In this document: piece after piece, positions 44,106 through 55,485 of the stretch
How the letters are laid out: each line of letters begins with the position of its first letter
How positions within the stretch are numbered: position 1 is the first letter of the stretch
Source: Lobosporangium transversale
Lineage: Eukaryota > Mortierellomycota > Mortierellomycetes > Mortierellales > Mortierellaceae
Assembly (NCBI RefSeq): GCF_002105155.1
Contig: NW_019029009.1
Span: 310,001-374,000 of the forward strand
Reading direction: 5' to 3'
Length of the DNA stretch: 64,000 nucleotides
The notes under the pieces: generated by a model
The model's input: the letters and a program-made list of their open reading frames with translations, nothing else
Databases searched by the model: none
Told to the model about the DNA's origin: nothing
Translations under genes and position numbers: made by a program

Positions 44106-46072
44106 CACGACCCTGATCTGTGCCCACCAACCGTTCTTGATCGTCATTTTCCTTTGTCTTTGAAAATTATCTCTTCATCGGTCAACTGACTATAATGAAC
44201 AAACGACAAGGGATCCTTATGATGATCACGAATGGCCATTAACAAAGCACACCTTGGTCATCGGCACACCAGGGGTTTGATATCCCTTGATCTGCTATGA
44301 CATCATTTATGTCAAGTCTCATTCCATGGACAAGTCTGTCGTTGTTTGAGTGTTTTTCCTATCATTACCCACCACTAACAAGATCGGAAGGGGGGCTTTA
44401 TAATCTATTAATGATAATAGAGTCTCTGAAATTAAGGATGCCAAACTAATTTTTAATCAAGCATTCAAGAATGTGCAGGACGTAGTCGGCCGTGAAAACA
44501 TGCGATTCCCCAAGGAAATCATTTGGTTGATGGGTGCTCCAGGATCAGGAAAAGGCACCCATACACCCGCCATTTTACGTGCTAGAGGCATCACAAACCC
44601 ACCTATTTCCATGTCATCACTTCTGTCAACACCTGAATGTAAAGAGCTGATAAACAAAGGCCTCATGATCAGTGACGGGAAGGTAGTCGAGAATTTGTTG
44701 AATGCCCTGCTGGATTGTGAGCCAGAAGTGGGTGTACTGGTCGACGGGTTCCCAAGAAGCGAGGTCCAGGTTGAATGCTTGAAGTTGTTTCATGAGAGAA
44801 TGCATGAGTTACGAAAAGAGTTTAAACATACACCTTTGAAAGACTTCTTCCCCAGACCTACCTTCCGTATCTGCGTGTTATATGTGGACGAAGAAATCTC
44901 GGTTAACCGACAATTAATGCGCGGAAAGTTGGTGAAAGAGCACAACGCACAAGTTCTTCGATCTGGCAAGGGTGAAATTAAGGAAGAGCGCGTTACTGAC
45001 TATGATGAGATGGTAAAATAGTACATTGCCTTTTCATGAAATAATAGCTGCTTTTAAGGTGAAGGGGGGAGGTTTTTTTTTTGTCTAACTCGGTCTTGAT
45101 TCGTTATTTTCTTGCGCCTATAGCTCATCCGCGCCAGATATCAGATTTTCAAGGACCACTACTCGTGTTTATTGAAGCTCAGCAAAATTTTCCCATTCCG
45201 TAAGTGTTGGCATCAAAGCTGAGTGTGTGCGAAAGACGGTTACAAGTTTAATTGTCTAACACCTTTCATTAATATCTATAGACTTGATCAACGCTGTTGG
45301 AAGTATTGACAGTGTGATGCGCATTATCCTCAAGGAGTTTGAATATCAATCTTCGTTAGAGCTAGAGCATGACACCTATGAAGCCATTTCACATATCCCT
45401 CTTGCCACCAAGATTGGTGTTCATGCGTAAGTAATTTATATATTCAGGGTGTTTTATGGTATCATATTACATTTATTATCAGCTAGCTGATGCTTTATAT
45501 ATATCTCTACCTCCGAACAATAGACGCCAGGATCTAATTAGACGACTGGAGCATTATTGCGAGGCAGAGCCTGAGATCTTTGCTAAAGCTGTCGGCTTTA
45601 TTGACCAGGAAGTGACTCCTATGGTCGCTCGCCATGCCATCAGTGGGCAGGCACTTGTGAGATCGTAAGGATATATGACTACCTAAGAGGAAATGAATCC
45701 AGAGTATGCACACATAAATTAATCTTCTGCAATTTCGTTTTTGCTCTGATCAGTCAAAATCCAATCTTGTCAGACCCCAAGATTGTCGAAATTGTCATTA
45801 GCATTCTGTCAGAACGTGGATATGCTGTCACCATGGATGAACGTGTTCATGAGACACCCAAACGAGTGGACCCTGAGACATGGCAGATTATTCTCGATCG
45901 GTAAGTAGCGGCAGTAGCACATGTCTCTCTTTTTTTTTTTTTTTTTTTTCCCATTGTCATGTGTATTAACTTTTTTTTTTTTTTTTTTTTTTTGATCTTT
46001 AGAACACATGTCTATGCCTTGAACGTTCGCTTCCCTCAACATCACATTCAACCTCTGGAACAAAAGTTTTAG
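43510..46072 (+). CDS. adenylate-kinase-like protein, probably mitochondrial
   Basis: Nine exons: 43510-43777, 43925-44000, 44211-44274, 44437-45012, 45124-45199, 45282-45426, 45524-45664, 45754-45900, 46003-46072. They encode 520 residues. The N-terminus is basic and Ser/Thr-rich without acids, like a mitochondrial presequence. The nucleotide-kinase core begins FPKEIIWLMGAPGSGKGTHT (P-loop about residue 169) and has the adenylate-kinase VDGFPRSEVQVECL motif and a lid-like segment (ICVLYVDEEISVNRQLMRGK). A C-terminal domain of about 170 residues follows (VHARQDLIRRLEHY, FIDQEVTPMVARHAISGQAL, ILSERGYAVTMDERVHETPK). That domain is known from fungal and plant adenylate-kinase-related proteins. 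The exon 3 to 4 junction is the weakest; ATTAAG at 44436 is the acceptor that keeps phase. Confidence 0.82.
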
Positions 46073-46351
46073 TCGTCTGGAGCGTCTTTTTCTTTTTCTC
46101 GGGGCATCATTTGCATTATTTCAATTTCTATTTTAAAGTCTTAGATTTCCAGACAAGAACGTTTATGCCCTATACCTCGAAAGCTAGCCTTTCACTCCTC
46201 CTCTCCACTTCATTCTCCTTTTAATGGATACCAACGTGTTCATTTGTAAAACGCGTTAGCCTTTCATATGCCTTCCATTTTTCTTTTTTTTTTTTTTCTG
46301 TTTGATGAATATGTATACTATTTGATGAATAGATAATAAAAAAAACACATG

Positions 46352-46386
<35 letters not shown>

Positions 46387-46391
46387 TTTAT

Positions 46392-47198
46392 TTAATCATC
46401 GTCTGATCCTTTCGATTTCTTTGCTGTTGTCAGTTGTGACGCATTATCAATGGGCATGTCATTCCTCTTTTTGTTTGTCTGCTGTTGTTCCTTGGGCAGC
46501 TCTAAGCAGGCACCATCCACTTCACCAGGATCAGCTTCCATAACCAAATCAACTTCATCCTTCTCGCGCTGTTCCGCCTCCTCGTCATCATCGCCATAGA
46601 TACCCCCTTTAGGCCTGTATGGATTATCATCTTTCATTTCTACATCCTCTGATGGTGTCGCTACAGGAATAGTTGCGGATGAAATGGATGCACCTTCAAG
46701 AGTAGGTGTTACTGTGGTTGAAGCATCGGATGATGATGGATTTGAGTTCTGCTCTTTGCCCTTTGTAATTTCCTTCGTGCTCTGCTCCTGTTCCTGCCCC
46801 TGTTCTTGTTCCTGCTCTTGTCCTTGTTGCTGCCGTTGTTGTTGCTTTTTAGTTTGACCCTTCTTGCTGTTATTAGGTTGACCAGGGACTTTTGTCCTCA
46901 GCTTGGTATTGACACTTGGGTCTTTGTCCGTCGTCTCTGAGAGGACACCCTGCTGGACTAGACGTTCTGTTAATTTCGTATTGATGGATTCTTGGATAGT
47001 GGACAGCGCCTTTGCGAGTGCTTCTAAGTATAGCTCCTTCTTGGTCTGTGCGGAATCGTCAGCAGCACCACTGCCGTCATTGGAGAGAAGAATGGGCGTC
47101 TCGAAGGTCAAGGACCCTGAGGTATTTTCAGCCGAATTAGCAGTCCCTGTTGTGGTTTCGGCGCTATAAGTTGCTGTGATACTTGGTACTGAACTCAT
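46392..47198 (-). CDS. Gon7-like protein (possible EKC/KEOPS subunit)
   Basis: A single exon of 268 residues, mostly disordered. The N-terminal 85 residues contain the only ordered-looking part: ITATYSAETT, then a helix YLEALAKALSTIQESINTKL followed by TERLVQQG. The spacing resembles fungal Gon7 (a short sheet, then L-x-L-x-x-x-Q-x-x-I/V-N-x-x-L-T). Gon7 caps the KEOPS complex that makes the t6A modification on tRNA (family knowledge). The rest is Lys/Gln-rich (including a GQEQEQEQGQEQEQ run) and acidic, with a basic tail. The long tail is not typical of the short yeast protein. The identification is tentative. Confidence 0.6.
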   Translation of the reverse strand: MSSVPSITATYSAETTTGTANSAENTSGSLTFETPILLSNDGSGAADDSAQTKKELYLEALAKALSTIQESINTKLTERLVQQGVLSETTDKDPSVNTKLRTKVPGQPNNSKKGQTKKQQQRQQQGQEQEQEQGQEQEQSTKEITKGKEQNSNPSSSDASTTVTPTLEGASISSATIPVATPSEDVEMKDDNPYRPKGGIYGDDDEEAEQREKDEVDLVMEADPGEVDGACLELPKEQQQTNKKRNDMPIDNASQLTTAKKSKGSDDD

Positions 47199-48625
47199 TG
47201 TGAGAGGAGGCTAATGGAGGTGTAGCGATTTTTTTTTTAAACCAATGGCAAAACCTCCATGCTAGTGAGTGTCCTTCTGTGCGGCTTGGACTTCTGTTTG
47301 AGAGCTAAACTTTTCTATTTCCCAGAAAAATTCACTCCAATAAAGGATCATGTTATTATTTCCATTCAATATACTCCGAAAAAAACTAGAGAATTCGTTC
47401 AGTATTGCTCTAAAACGCTTGAAACCTTCAGGGATGATGCAAAATATGATATTATATGCCTCTAGATGCCTCTAACTATTTAATATCAAGATATAGTGAG
47501 CTTCAATGGTGGAGTAACAAAATGCACACGCGTCTTGATAAAGATTTGGAGTATCACTCGATATTTGTCGGGTGCCAAGATCAGTAAGGCTGCCTAACGT
47601 ATGGTCATGGCAGTATTGGTACTCGACATAAGCTGGCATTTCCGCGCCATTGGGCATTATCATCGGCTTTCTAGTAGCAGCAATTTTCTTGCTGTGCAGC
47701 CTTGCTTGATCCTGGGCCATCAGCTCTTTGATTGACCTGAAGTACCTCCTTTTGAAGTATTTCTGAAACGACGACTCAACGAGATCAAAAAACTTGTTTT
47801 TATTATTGTTGCCAGGTGGGAACCTTTTATTAAGGTCCCACCATGACCGTCACACAAGGTTCTGACCTTATGAATAAAAATGGAAATGCCAGCTAACAAT
47901 GGATCCTTCGAACAACTACTGTTGGCATATGCAATATCTGATAAGAGCTGGCGAACAGCAAGGACCCTCTCTCCTTGAAAACTTCACTAACAAACTCGAG
48001 CTCGAGTCCTTCGATCTTTTCCTGTGGGATGCCGCTCGCTGGAAAATGCAAGACTTTATCCTGAGAGGCTCGTTCCGGCTCGTCTTTGATATGTTTGAGG
48101 GCAAAATTGGCAGCGGCATGAGTGGCATGCTCTCTCGGTGATCAGGACGAATCATTTGTTGTTGTCAGGAATCGATAGCTTCAGCAGACCCATTGTCTCT
48201 GTAGTAGCACTGAACAATTTCCTGAACATTCTGGCTTTATGATAGGAAACAAGCATTCAAATAGGCCCTGGGTGACAGTCAATATTTTTTCATGACTTTA
48301 AAGACGAAGACTGAAGAAAGAGAGGACTTTCGACGGTAATAATTGGAGTGAAGGAAATGAGGAAACGGCGATCATTGAAGTAGGAGACTCTTTCCTTGGT
48401 CCCAGCCTGTCAGTGAGTGCTAGTATTGCACAAAAGCTACACAGGCTGGTGACGACTGACGAGTCATACCAGTTACCAGGAGCACATTCCATTCCTGGAC
48501 CAAAAAAAAAAAAAAAAAAAAAAAGGTATCTACAAGAGCAAGCCACATTTGCCGTTGCACATGTTTTTTATCCTAGGTAACAAGCTTATGTTTGTCAACA
48601 TCCACCTCTTCATTGGTCATTCACC
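47199..48625. other. intergenic with unrecognised ORF fragments
   Basis: No gene was established. A minus-strand frame running through 47472-47780 has protein-like composition (FDLVESSFQKYFKRRYFRS, MAQDQARLHSKKIA, AYVEYQYCHDHTLG), and a plus-strand frame at 47899-48141 likewise (SFDLFLWDAARWKMQDF). Neither has clear splice partners or a recognised family, so they may be decayed repeated-element genes. Confidence 0.4.
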
Positions 48626-50051
48626 ATGGATTCAAAAGAAGCACTTCCCGATACGACACAAGCAGCGGTCTTTATGGCATCAGCCGAGATGCCCAAGGGC
48701 TCTGTTGTGATCAAAGGCCCCGACTTTAACCAGACTGTTACACTGGACTCGCTCCTCTCAACATTCATTACTTCAGGCTTTCAGGCTTCAGCCATGGGTC
48801 GTGCAATTGAGATCATCAACGAAATGCGTCTGTGGCGTCTCTCAGACGAACCTTTGCCTGAACCCACATCCGACAGCGCTGTTGATCCCCAGTTACTGGA
48901 TCCGGAATATCGTCAATCAGTCAAATGCAAGATCTTTTTGGGCTATACTTCTAATCTGGTCTCGTCCGGTGTTCGTGAGGTGATCTGCTTCTTGGTTCAA
49001 CATAAACTAGTCGATTGTCTGGTCTCATCCGCAGGAGGGGTCGAAGAGGATTTCATCAAGTGTTTAGCACCAACTTACTTGGGTGATTTCAGTTTGGAGG
49101 GCACTAAACTGAGGAAGCAAGGTCTGAACAGGATCGGTAACCTGTTGGTCCCGAATGACAACTATTGTAAATTTGAAGATTGGGTGGTCCCTATTCTGGA
49201 TAAGATGTTGGAGGAACAGAACGATGAGAAGATCAAGGCTCATTGGACCCCTAGCAGTGTGATCAGGAGGTTAGGCAAAGAAATTGCACATGAAGAATCG
49301 ATCTACTACTGGGCATATAAGGTAATAATACCCTTAAAAAAATATATCGAACGATATGAGAGAAAAATGTAGGAACTGGAATATATTTGAATCAACTCCT
49401 TTACTAATTAAGATGGCTTATATGTATACTGTTGGAACACCCTATAGAACGACATTCCAGTCTTTTGCCCGGCACTGACGGACGGATCGCTTGGTGATAT
49501 GATCTACTTTCACTCGTACAAGAGCCCTGGGTTGATCATTGATATTGTTTCTGACATTCGAGCCATGAACAACCAGGCAGTATTTGCAAAGAAGACTGGA
49601 GTCATCATCCTTGGCGGAGGTGTTGTCAAGCATCATATTTGCAATGCAAACCTTATGGTAAGAGCAACTGAAATCAATATAATTTTAAATGTGAGAATGT
49701 TGTTATTGTGCCATTGTAGCACTTACCTAAAACTTTAAAAAAAGAAAAAGGAAACAAAGAGTGAGACTTAAAGCTAGTCCAAACTCATATCGAAATCAAT
49801 GCTTAACACTGCTCTGACATCTATCAAAATAGCGTAATGGAGCAGACTATGCAGTCTTTATCAACACGGGGCAAGAGTTCGATGGCAGTGATGCGGGCGC
49901 CAGACCTGATGAGGCTGTTTCATGGGGGAAGATCAGGATGGATGGCAAGTCAATCAAGGTCCATACGGATGCAACAATTGCGTTTCCTCTGATTGTTTCA
50001 CAAACGTTTGCAAAAGATTTCCCTAGAAAGAAGGCTGAAGGACCTCAATAG
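48626..50051 (+). CDS. DYS1: deoxyhypusine synthase
   Basis: Transfers the aminobutyl group of spermidine to one lysine of eIF5A, the first step of hypusine formation, in the cytosol. Three exons: 48626-49321, 49448-49657, 49833-50051. All junctions are in phase 0, giving 374 residues (family about 370). Diagnostic motifs are present: [45 protein letters not shown], the NAD/spermidine-site [19 protein letters not shown] (which carries the catalytic-lysine region), and [20 protein letters not shown] before VSWGKI. No key residue appears to be missing. Neighbours are unrelated. Confidence 0.96.
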
Positions 50052-50727
50052 ACAATAGAAGCTGAAAAAAAAAAAAAAAAAAAAAAACCCCCTATAGAGA
50101 TTCATTAGACCCAATAAACTTGTACAATATTATGCTGCTAGCCCTTAGCTGCCATTTTTTTCACGAAAAAAGAATAATAAAAAAAATAAAAAGTAAAAAA
50201 AAAAAAGATGTTGGCTGGGTGTGTGGTAACTCTTCGCTACTGTCATTTTATCTTGGATAACATATGCACAAGAAACCACTCTTTCCTGGAAAGAGCTTTG
50301 TGAAATTAATTCGCAACTAATTCGTATTGAATGGTTTCTCTGAGAGGGGAGGAGGCTTGAGTGGCATATGAGGCCAATTATGACAAGCATGAACATTAAA
50401 CCCATCACTAACGGACCCATTCTAGCCTCAATCCTTTGCCTTGGCTATAAACGCGTACTCTGCAGATAGAGGCTATACAGAGGGCCATCCTAAAACCAGT
50501 CTATGGAACGCCTCTAACTGCTCTACAGCTCCTTTTATCTCCCACGGATTTAAATTGAGGGAAGGGCAAGAGGAGAGGAGGCTGACCGGTGGACTGCTTG
50601 GCTGGCTGGCGATCTTTGGTCTGACAGTACCATGACTCGTGCGCTTCAAGCTCAAACCCATGAAGGAAAAAGAGTAAAGGAAGGAAGAAGGAAAAAAAAA
50701 GAAGTGATAACTCTCGTTCAAAACGGG

Positions 50728-50735
50728 TATAAAAA
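50728..50735 (+). promoter_or_regulatory. TATA box of the secreted poly-Glu gene
   Basis: TATAAAAA in a GC-richer surround (CGGGTATAAAAAGCCC), about 150 nt upstream of the ATG at 50883. This spacing is common for highly expressed fungal genes. Confidence 0.7.
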
Positions 50736-50882
50736 GCCCTCGCTATCGCACCGTCATTTACGGTACCAACACTAGCATTTTCAAATCTTACTCTCACAAA
50801 AGCACTACCTTTTACCAGCACTTAACCACTACTACCATTACTTCTGCCAGTATTTCCAAAGTCTTTCCCCTACTCCATCACC

Positions 50883-51794
50883 ATGTTTTTTATTAAACAC
50901 TGTACTCTGACCTTTGCTATCTTCTTGGCAACCTCTTTCGTGGCCCAAGCAGCGCCGGTGCCAACAACTGAAGCGCCTGTTCCCGTTGTCACAAGCATTG
51001 TTCAGGAAGGTGCTCTCTGGATCGATAACAATACAGAGCACATCCCTGTGATTAATGCAGCTGAAGCTAGTGAAGGCAGTCATGGCTACCGTCGTGCTGT
51101 GAATAGCCAGCCATACTATCCACCGGGGTACCCAGTCTCTCAAGCTGCTGAGAATGCTCTTCCACGCATTTATCCAGGGCACCCGGTCACCGCGGCTCCT
51201 AAGTCGGTCGTTGCTCTTGTGTCGAAGCCGCAGGAAGGCTCCAAGGATTTAGTTAAACGAAGGATGCCTGTCTACAAGGACTACAATGAGGGAGATGAGG
51301 ATGAAGACAAGGTTAAGAAGGACGAAGAAGAGCAAGAGGAGGACCAAGAAGAGGAACAAGAAGAGGAAGAAGAAGAGGAGGAGGAAGAGGAGGAGGAAGA
51401 GGAGGAGGAAGAGGAGGAAGAGGAGGAAGAGGAGGAAGAGGAGGAAGAGGAGGAAGAGGAGGAAGAGGAGGAGGAAGAGGAGGAGGAAGAGGAGGAGGAA
51501 CAGGAGGAGGAAGAGGAGGAGGAACAGGAGGAGGAAGAGGAAGAGCTCTATCCACTTTCCGTTGACGAACTCGATACACTGTCTGAAAACGAGCCCTATA
51601 AGCCGTCCAATGAACAAGGTCATCCCAAGAAAGGACAGTCTGGAGGAAAGAGAGAGAAGAGGGCGGAAGAGAAGGTAGGAAAGAAGGGAAAGGTGCATGA
51701 AGATACTAAAGCCGGAAAGAAGGAAAAGAAGTACGAGAGCTTCCTTGATAAGATCCGGATGAACTGGTGCTATGTCATGTTCTGCAAGTACTAA
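50883..51794 (+). CDS. secreted protein with an extended poly-glutamate tract
   Basis: A single exon of 303 residues. A signal peptide (FAIFLATSFVAQAAPVP) precedes a Pro/Ala-rich region with KR/KRR dibasic sites (YRRAV, LVKRRMPVYKDY) that could be processed by a Kex2-type protease. Residues about 140-222 are almost all Glu, encoded by GAG/GAA repeats at 51303-51545 with occasional Gln. A Lys-rich basic segment (KKGQSGGKREKRAEEKVGKK) follows, and the protein ends in a short aromatic/Cys motif (RMNWCYVMFCKY). The acidic block next to a basic block could bind cations or fold back on itself; that is inference. A strong TATA box lies upstream. The family is unrecognised. Repeat length may vary between strains. 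Confidence 0.82.
   Translation: MFFIKHCTLTFAIFLATSFVAQAAPVPTTEAPVPVVTSIVQEGALWIDNNTEHIPVINAAEASEGSHGYRRAVNSQPYYPPGYPVSQAAENALPRIYPGHPVTAAPKSVVALVSKPQEGSKDLVKRRMPVYKDYNEGDEDEDKVKKDEEEQEEDQEEEQEEEEEEEEEEEEEEEEEEEEEEEEEEEEEEEEEEEEEEEEEEEEEEEQEEEEEEEQEEEEEELYPLSVDELDTLSENEPYKPSNEQGHPKKGQSGGKREKRAEEKVGKKGKVHEDTKAGKKEKKYESFLDKIRMNWCYVMFCKY
51303..51545 (+). repeat. GAG/GAA-rich tandem repeat encoding poly-Glu
   Basis: Imperfect units of GAGGAGGAA and GAGGAA over about 240 nt, uninterrupted by stops on this frame. Mirror frames on both strands give Leu-rich, Pro-rich and Arg/Lys-rich open frames that are artefacts of the repeat. Confidence 0.92.
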
Positions 51795-52298
51795 AGGGAA
51801 AAAAAAAACTCCCTCCCACCACTTTGAAACGAGTCTGACGCGTTTTGTTAAGCAAAGGAAGAGGACTGTCTCTTCATCACTCCCTTCCATAACCATAGAA
51901 AATCTATAGACATATTAAAACGCGTTCATATGACATTTTTTAATAAAAAAAAAAAAAGCATTGAGCTCAATCTGCTTTTTAGTCGTGTACTTCAATACAC
52001 TCGCCATTTCTTTATATTTCCTTAATTCAAGCTATTCCAACATTCTAGCCTCAAGCTCCTTTTATAACCATACATTGAGCATCTATTATGTTTGAAATTT
52101 GCTTCATTTGTTATTTTATCTTTTTTTTTTTTTTTTTTTTTTTTTTTGCTTCTATTCACTTTATCATCATTTGTTGATGTTTTTATGTAATTTAATCAAG
52201 AGGGGGAGAAAGAGTGGGGGAGTGAAGGAGTAAGGAAAGTAGAAAGGCGTTCAATTTTTTTTTTCTTTTCTTTTCTTTTTCTTTTTTATTACTTTGTT

Positions 52299-53458
52299 TT
52301 ATTCTGCACGGGCACCACGCTTGGCAACCATGACTTCATCCGAAGCATCAATACCAAGGGCGTCCAGAAGGCCATCATGAGGATAGGTACGGCGTTCGAA
52401 ATGAGGCTCGGGCAAAGTCTCCTTGAGAAGGTATCCAAAGCCTATGAAAGCAGCGGCAGCAGTCAAAAGGCGCTTCACACCCAATGAGGCAGGGAAGATC
52501 CAGACATCAGGAGAAAAGATGTTGAGCATCTCATCTTCCTCAGGGACCTATAAGGAATAAATAATTAAAATAAAACAAATTAAAATAAAATAAAAAGACA
52601 AAAAATATATACGGTTTTCATAGAAGCAAAAATAAAGAAAAAGAACAAAAAAAATAAAATAAAATAAAATAAAGAGGTGAAGTCCTTTATGGCAACAAGA
52701 CAAGGATATATTGATAGATCTGTCCTTATCCGTGTCAAGATGAATAGGGTTATTGTGCAGACACAACTAATAAGACACTCTTTGTCGTTTTCAATCGCGT
52801 CTTTTCTTTTTTTTATGGGTTCCTGATATTGTTTATGCAATTGCTCGTATAGAGAAAGATATTTCATCCTGCATTGATGCTAACGCACCTAACTCATCCG
52901 TATCGCTTCATTTCTGCGATATTCTTCTGTTCATAATCCAATTGCCATGTCCAATAGCCTCCTTGATCATATTATCAATTAGCCCTCATTATCACTTTTT
53001 TTTTTTTTTTTTTTTTGTTTGTTTCCTTCGGATCAGAATTGAGTTCCCCTTTCATCCTGGATTTCCGCTCTGAAATGAGGTAAAATATGAAAAAATAAAA
53101 ATATAAAAAAATATAATATAATATATATATCCGGATATCTGATTGTATGTGACATTACAGTTTCACCAAAGTTGCGACGATCCTGACGATCCGAGTATCC
53201 GGAAGCGATGCTTCCATCACGCCATTGCTGGTTGTACATTGGCAAGTTGGGATAGGATCCAATCTGAGTGTCGCCAGTGATCTTGTCACCAGGCAAAAAG
53301 CCGGTTTCATCACCAGGAATAGCAGGGTCGGCTCTGGTACCAGCATGACCATTCGAATGGGCAGTATGAGCAGCCCGAACCTGGGTCAAAGGGGAAGCAG
53401 TAGCTCTGCTGATAGCAGCAGAGACAGTGCGAGCCACTGGACGTGATGCACGCAGCAT
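52299..53458 (-). CDS. NDUFB8: mitochondrial complex I subunit, NDUFB8/ASHI-like
   Basis: Exons 53458-53159 and 52547-52299 join in phase 0 to give 182 residues; the intron of 611 nt is unusually AT-rich. The N-terminus is a mitochondrial presequence (MLRASRPVARTVSAAISRA). The middle has GSYPNLPMYNQQWRDGS and RRNFGETVPEEDEMLNIFSP, which match the fungal ASHI (NDUFB8) pattern of a tyrosine-rich stretch followed by NFGE-x-V and a D/EML-x-x-FSP motif. One membrane helix (VKRLLTAAAAFIGFGYLL) is followed by a short matrix or intermembrane tail. It is an accessory subunit of the membrane arm of NADH dehydrogenase. The subunit identity is from motif memory. Confidence 0.68.
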
Positions 53459-53707
53459 GATGAATAATGTGATTGTTGAAGTAGGTATTTATAAAAAAGA
53501 TGAACTGAATCAATCAAGATCACCGCATGTCTTTACTTAATTTGCCATGTCCGGACCAGAGGGGCCTACCTCACCAAAAATCCCGAAGAGACAAGCCACT
53601 ATAATCAGGTGATTTCAAAAGCAAACCTTTGCCACTAATTTGTCGTCGCGGTCTTTTTTTTTTTTTTACACTTTTTTTTTCCACTTTTTTTTTTTTTTTT
53701 TTCCGCC

Positions 53708-55319
53708 ATGAATTCAGAAGACAATGGCTCTGCGAAAACTGTAAAAGGTTTCAAGATGCCTTCGCGCGAGGAATTAGAGGAGCGACGGAGGCAGCTTGAC
53801 GCGGACAAACCACCATTACTCTTCAAACCTAAAGGCATTATTAGTCTAGAGGACCCTTCTAATTCCAGTGGTCAGTCGTCTGGGAGTGCCACCAAACTCA
53901 ATACTCAGGATAGTACTCAAAAAACCCCTGGGATAGTAAGCTCTCGTCAACACTATCATCAACAACAAAAGCAGAAGCAGCAACAAGCCATCTCACCACC
54001 TATAGACGATGACTTTGGTTTTGAGGACGACCTAGGAGATGTCATACTGGATGATGATATCTTCGATATAGACAATGATACCCCTGCCATGACTAATGAT
54101 ACTAGCGCTAATAGTACAGGTGTCATTACCTCAGCGATACAGCCATCATCGTCATCATCATCCGCCGCTGCAACATCAGCAACAGCAGCAACAGCAGGAA
54201 CTACTACTGAGCAAGCAAATACCACTCCTGTATTTGTTCCAAAATCAAAATCAACTGTTGTTGTCAAACCTTCACAACGCGGGAATCCCTTGCTTCAATT
54301 CATCAAAAATGTACCTTACGAATATGGTGAGATCGTGCCTGATTTCATTGTTGGACTGACATCCTGTATCTTGTATTTAAGGTAAGGAATGCTTTGTGAC
54401 GATATATATTACCAATATTAGAAAAAATAATAAAATATTTAAAAGCTTCTTTTCTTTTTTTTTTCTTTTTTCTTTTTTTTTTTCGTTGGTGATTATTATC
54501 CCATTATTCTCATTATTGGCTTGTTTTCGTTCATGTAAGTATCCGGTATCATCGACTGCATCCGGAGTATATATATAATCGAATTTCTACGTTAGGAAAA
54601 ACATTCGTGCTTCGCGTCCTTTTGGTTCTTGTCGACGTGGTAAGTAGTCTCTAATTGCCCTTTCTCTCGTCGCTCCGATCTTTTTATTTATTTATTTCAT
54701 TTATTTATTGTGATTAATGGCGATTAATTGTAAAATATATACAATCCTTATTCTTTTTTTTTTTTTTTTTTTTTTTTATTATTAAATATATTTAAAGGAA
54801 ATGCATCAGCAAGCCATCCGCGAATTGACACGGGTGGCAATGCTAAATAACCTTACATTGGTCTGTGCATGGAGCAATGAAGAGGCTGCTCGTTACATTG
54901 AAACGTACAAAGCTTACGAAAATAAGGCCCCTGATGCTATCAAAGAGAGGATTAGCAACGACTATATTTCCAAATTGACAGACTGTTTGACTCAGATCCA
55001 GTCTATCAACAAGACTGATGTGGTAACACTTGCGTCGACATTTGGTGTAAGTAACGGGAAAATATGGACAAATAGCTATGCCTTTTTTTTTTTTTCTTCT
55101 TCTGATACTTATCCTCTCTGCTACAGCTTAAGATTCTCACACATTTTTTTTTTTTTGAAAAAAAAAAAAAAATAGTCGTTCAAGAATATCATGAATGCAC
55201 CTGCTGACGAATTGGGCGTATTACCAGGGTTCGGCGAACGTAAAGTGAAGAGACTGTTAGAAGCATTTGATCAACCTTTTGCAATAGACCCTAAAAAGAG
55301 ACGGCAACGTCGTCGATGA
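53708..55319 (+). CDS. RAD10: ERCC1/Rad10 nucleotide-excision-repair endonuclease subunit
   Basis: The non-catalytic partner of XPF/Rad1 in the 5' structure-specific nuclease for excision repair and crosslink or recombination repair. Four exons: 53708-54381, 54540-54639, 54798-55046, 55176-55319. They make 388 residues in frame. About 195 N-terminal residues are disordered, with an acidic patch ([12 protein letters not shown]). The conserved central domain begins [20 protein letters not shown] and runs through [39 protein letters not shown] and [22 protein letters not shown]-terminal helix-hairpin-helix ([19 protein letters not shown]) and a basic end (KKRRQRRR) follow. The intron before exon 2 ends GTAAG|T, which gives the family's LSxRYH motif. 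It converges with phosphoglycerate mutase, leaving 166 nt. Confidence 0.94.
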
Positions 55320-55485
55320 TTATGTTGTAGAAAAGTATAGATGTAATTTATTTCAGTTTATTAAAGACTGTTCCATCATCTACAAGCTGGCTCTAGCTTT
55401 TTTGTTTTTTCTGGATGCTGATGTAATAATAGGACCTCTATGTGTCAAGCTGTATACTGTTTTCCCTGTACATTTGTTTTTCCCT

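Noticed and set aside
51249-51896. Long Leu/Phe-rich and Pro-rich frames opposite the poly-Glu gene
   Set aside because: They are shadows of the GAG/GAA repeat; only the plus-strand frame has a signal peptide and coherent ends.
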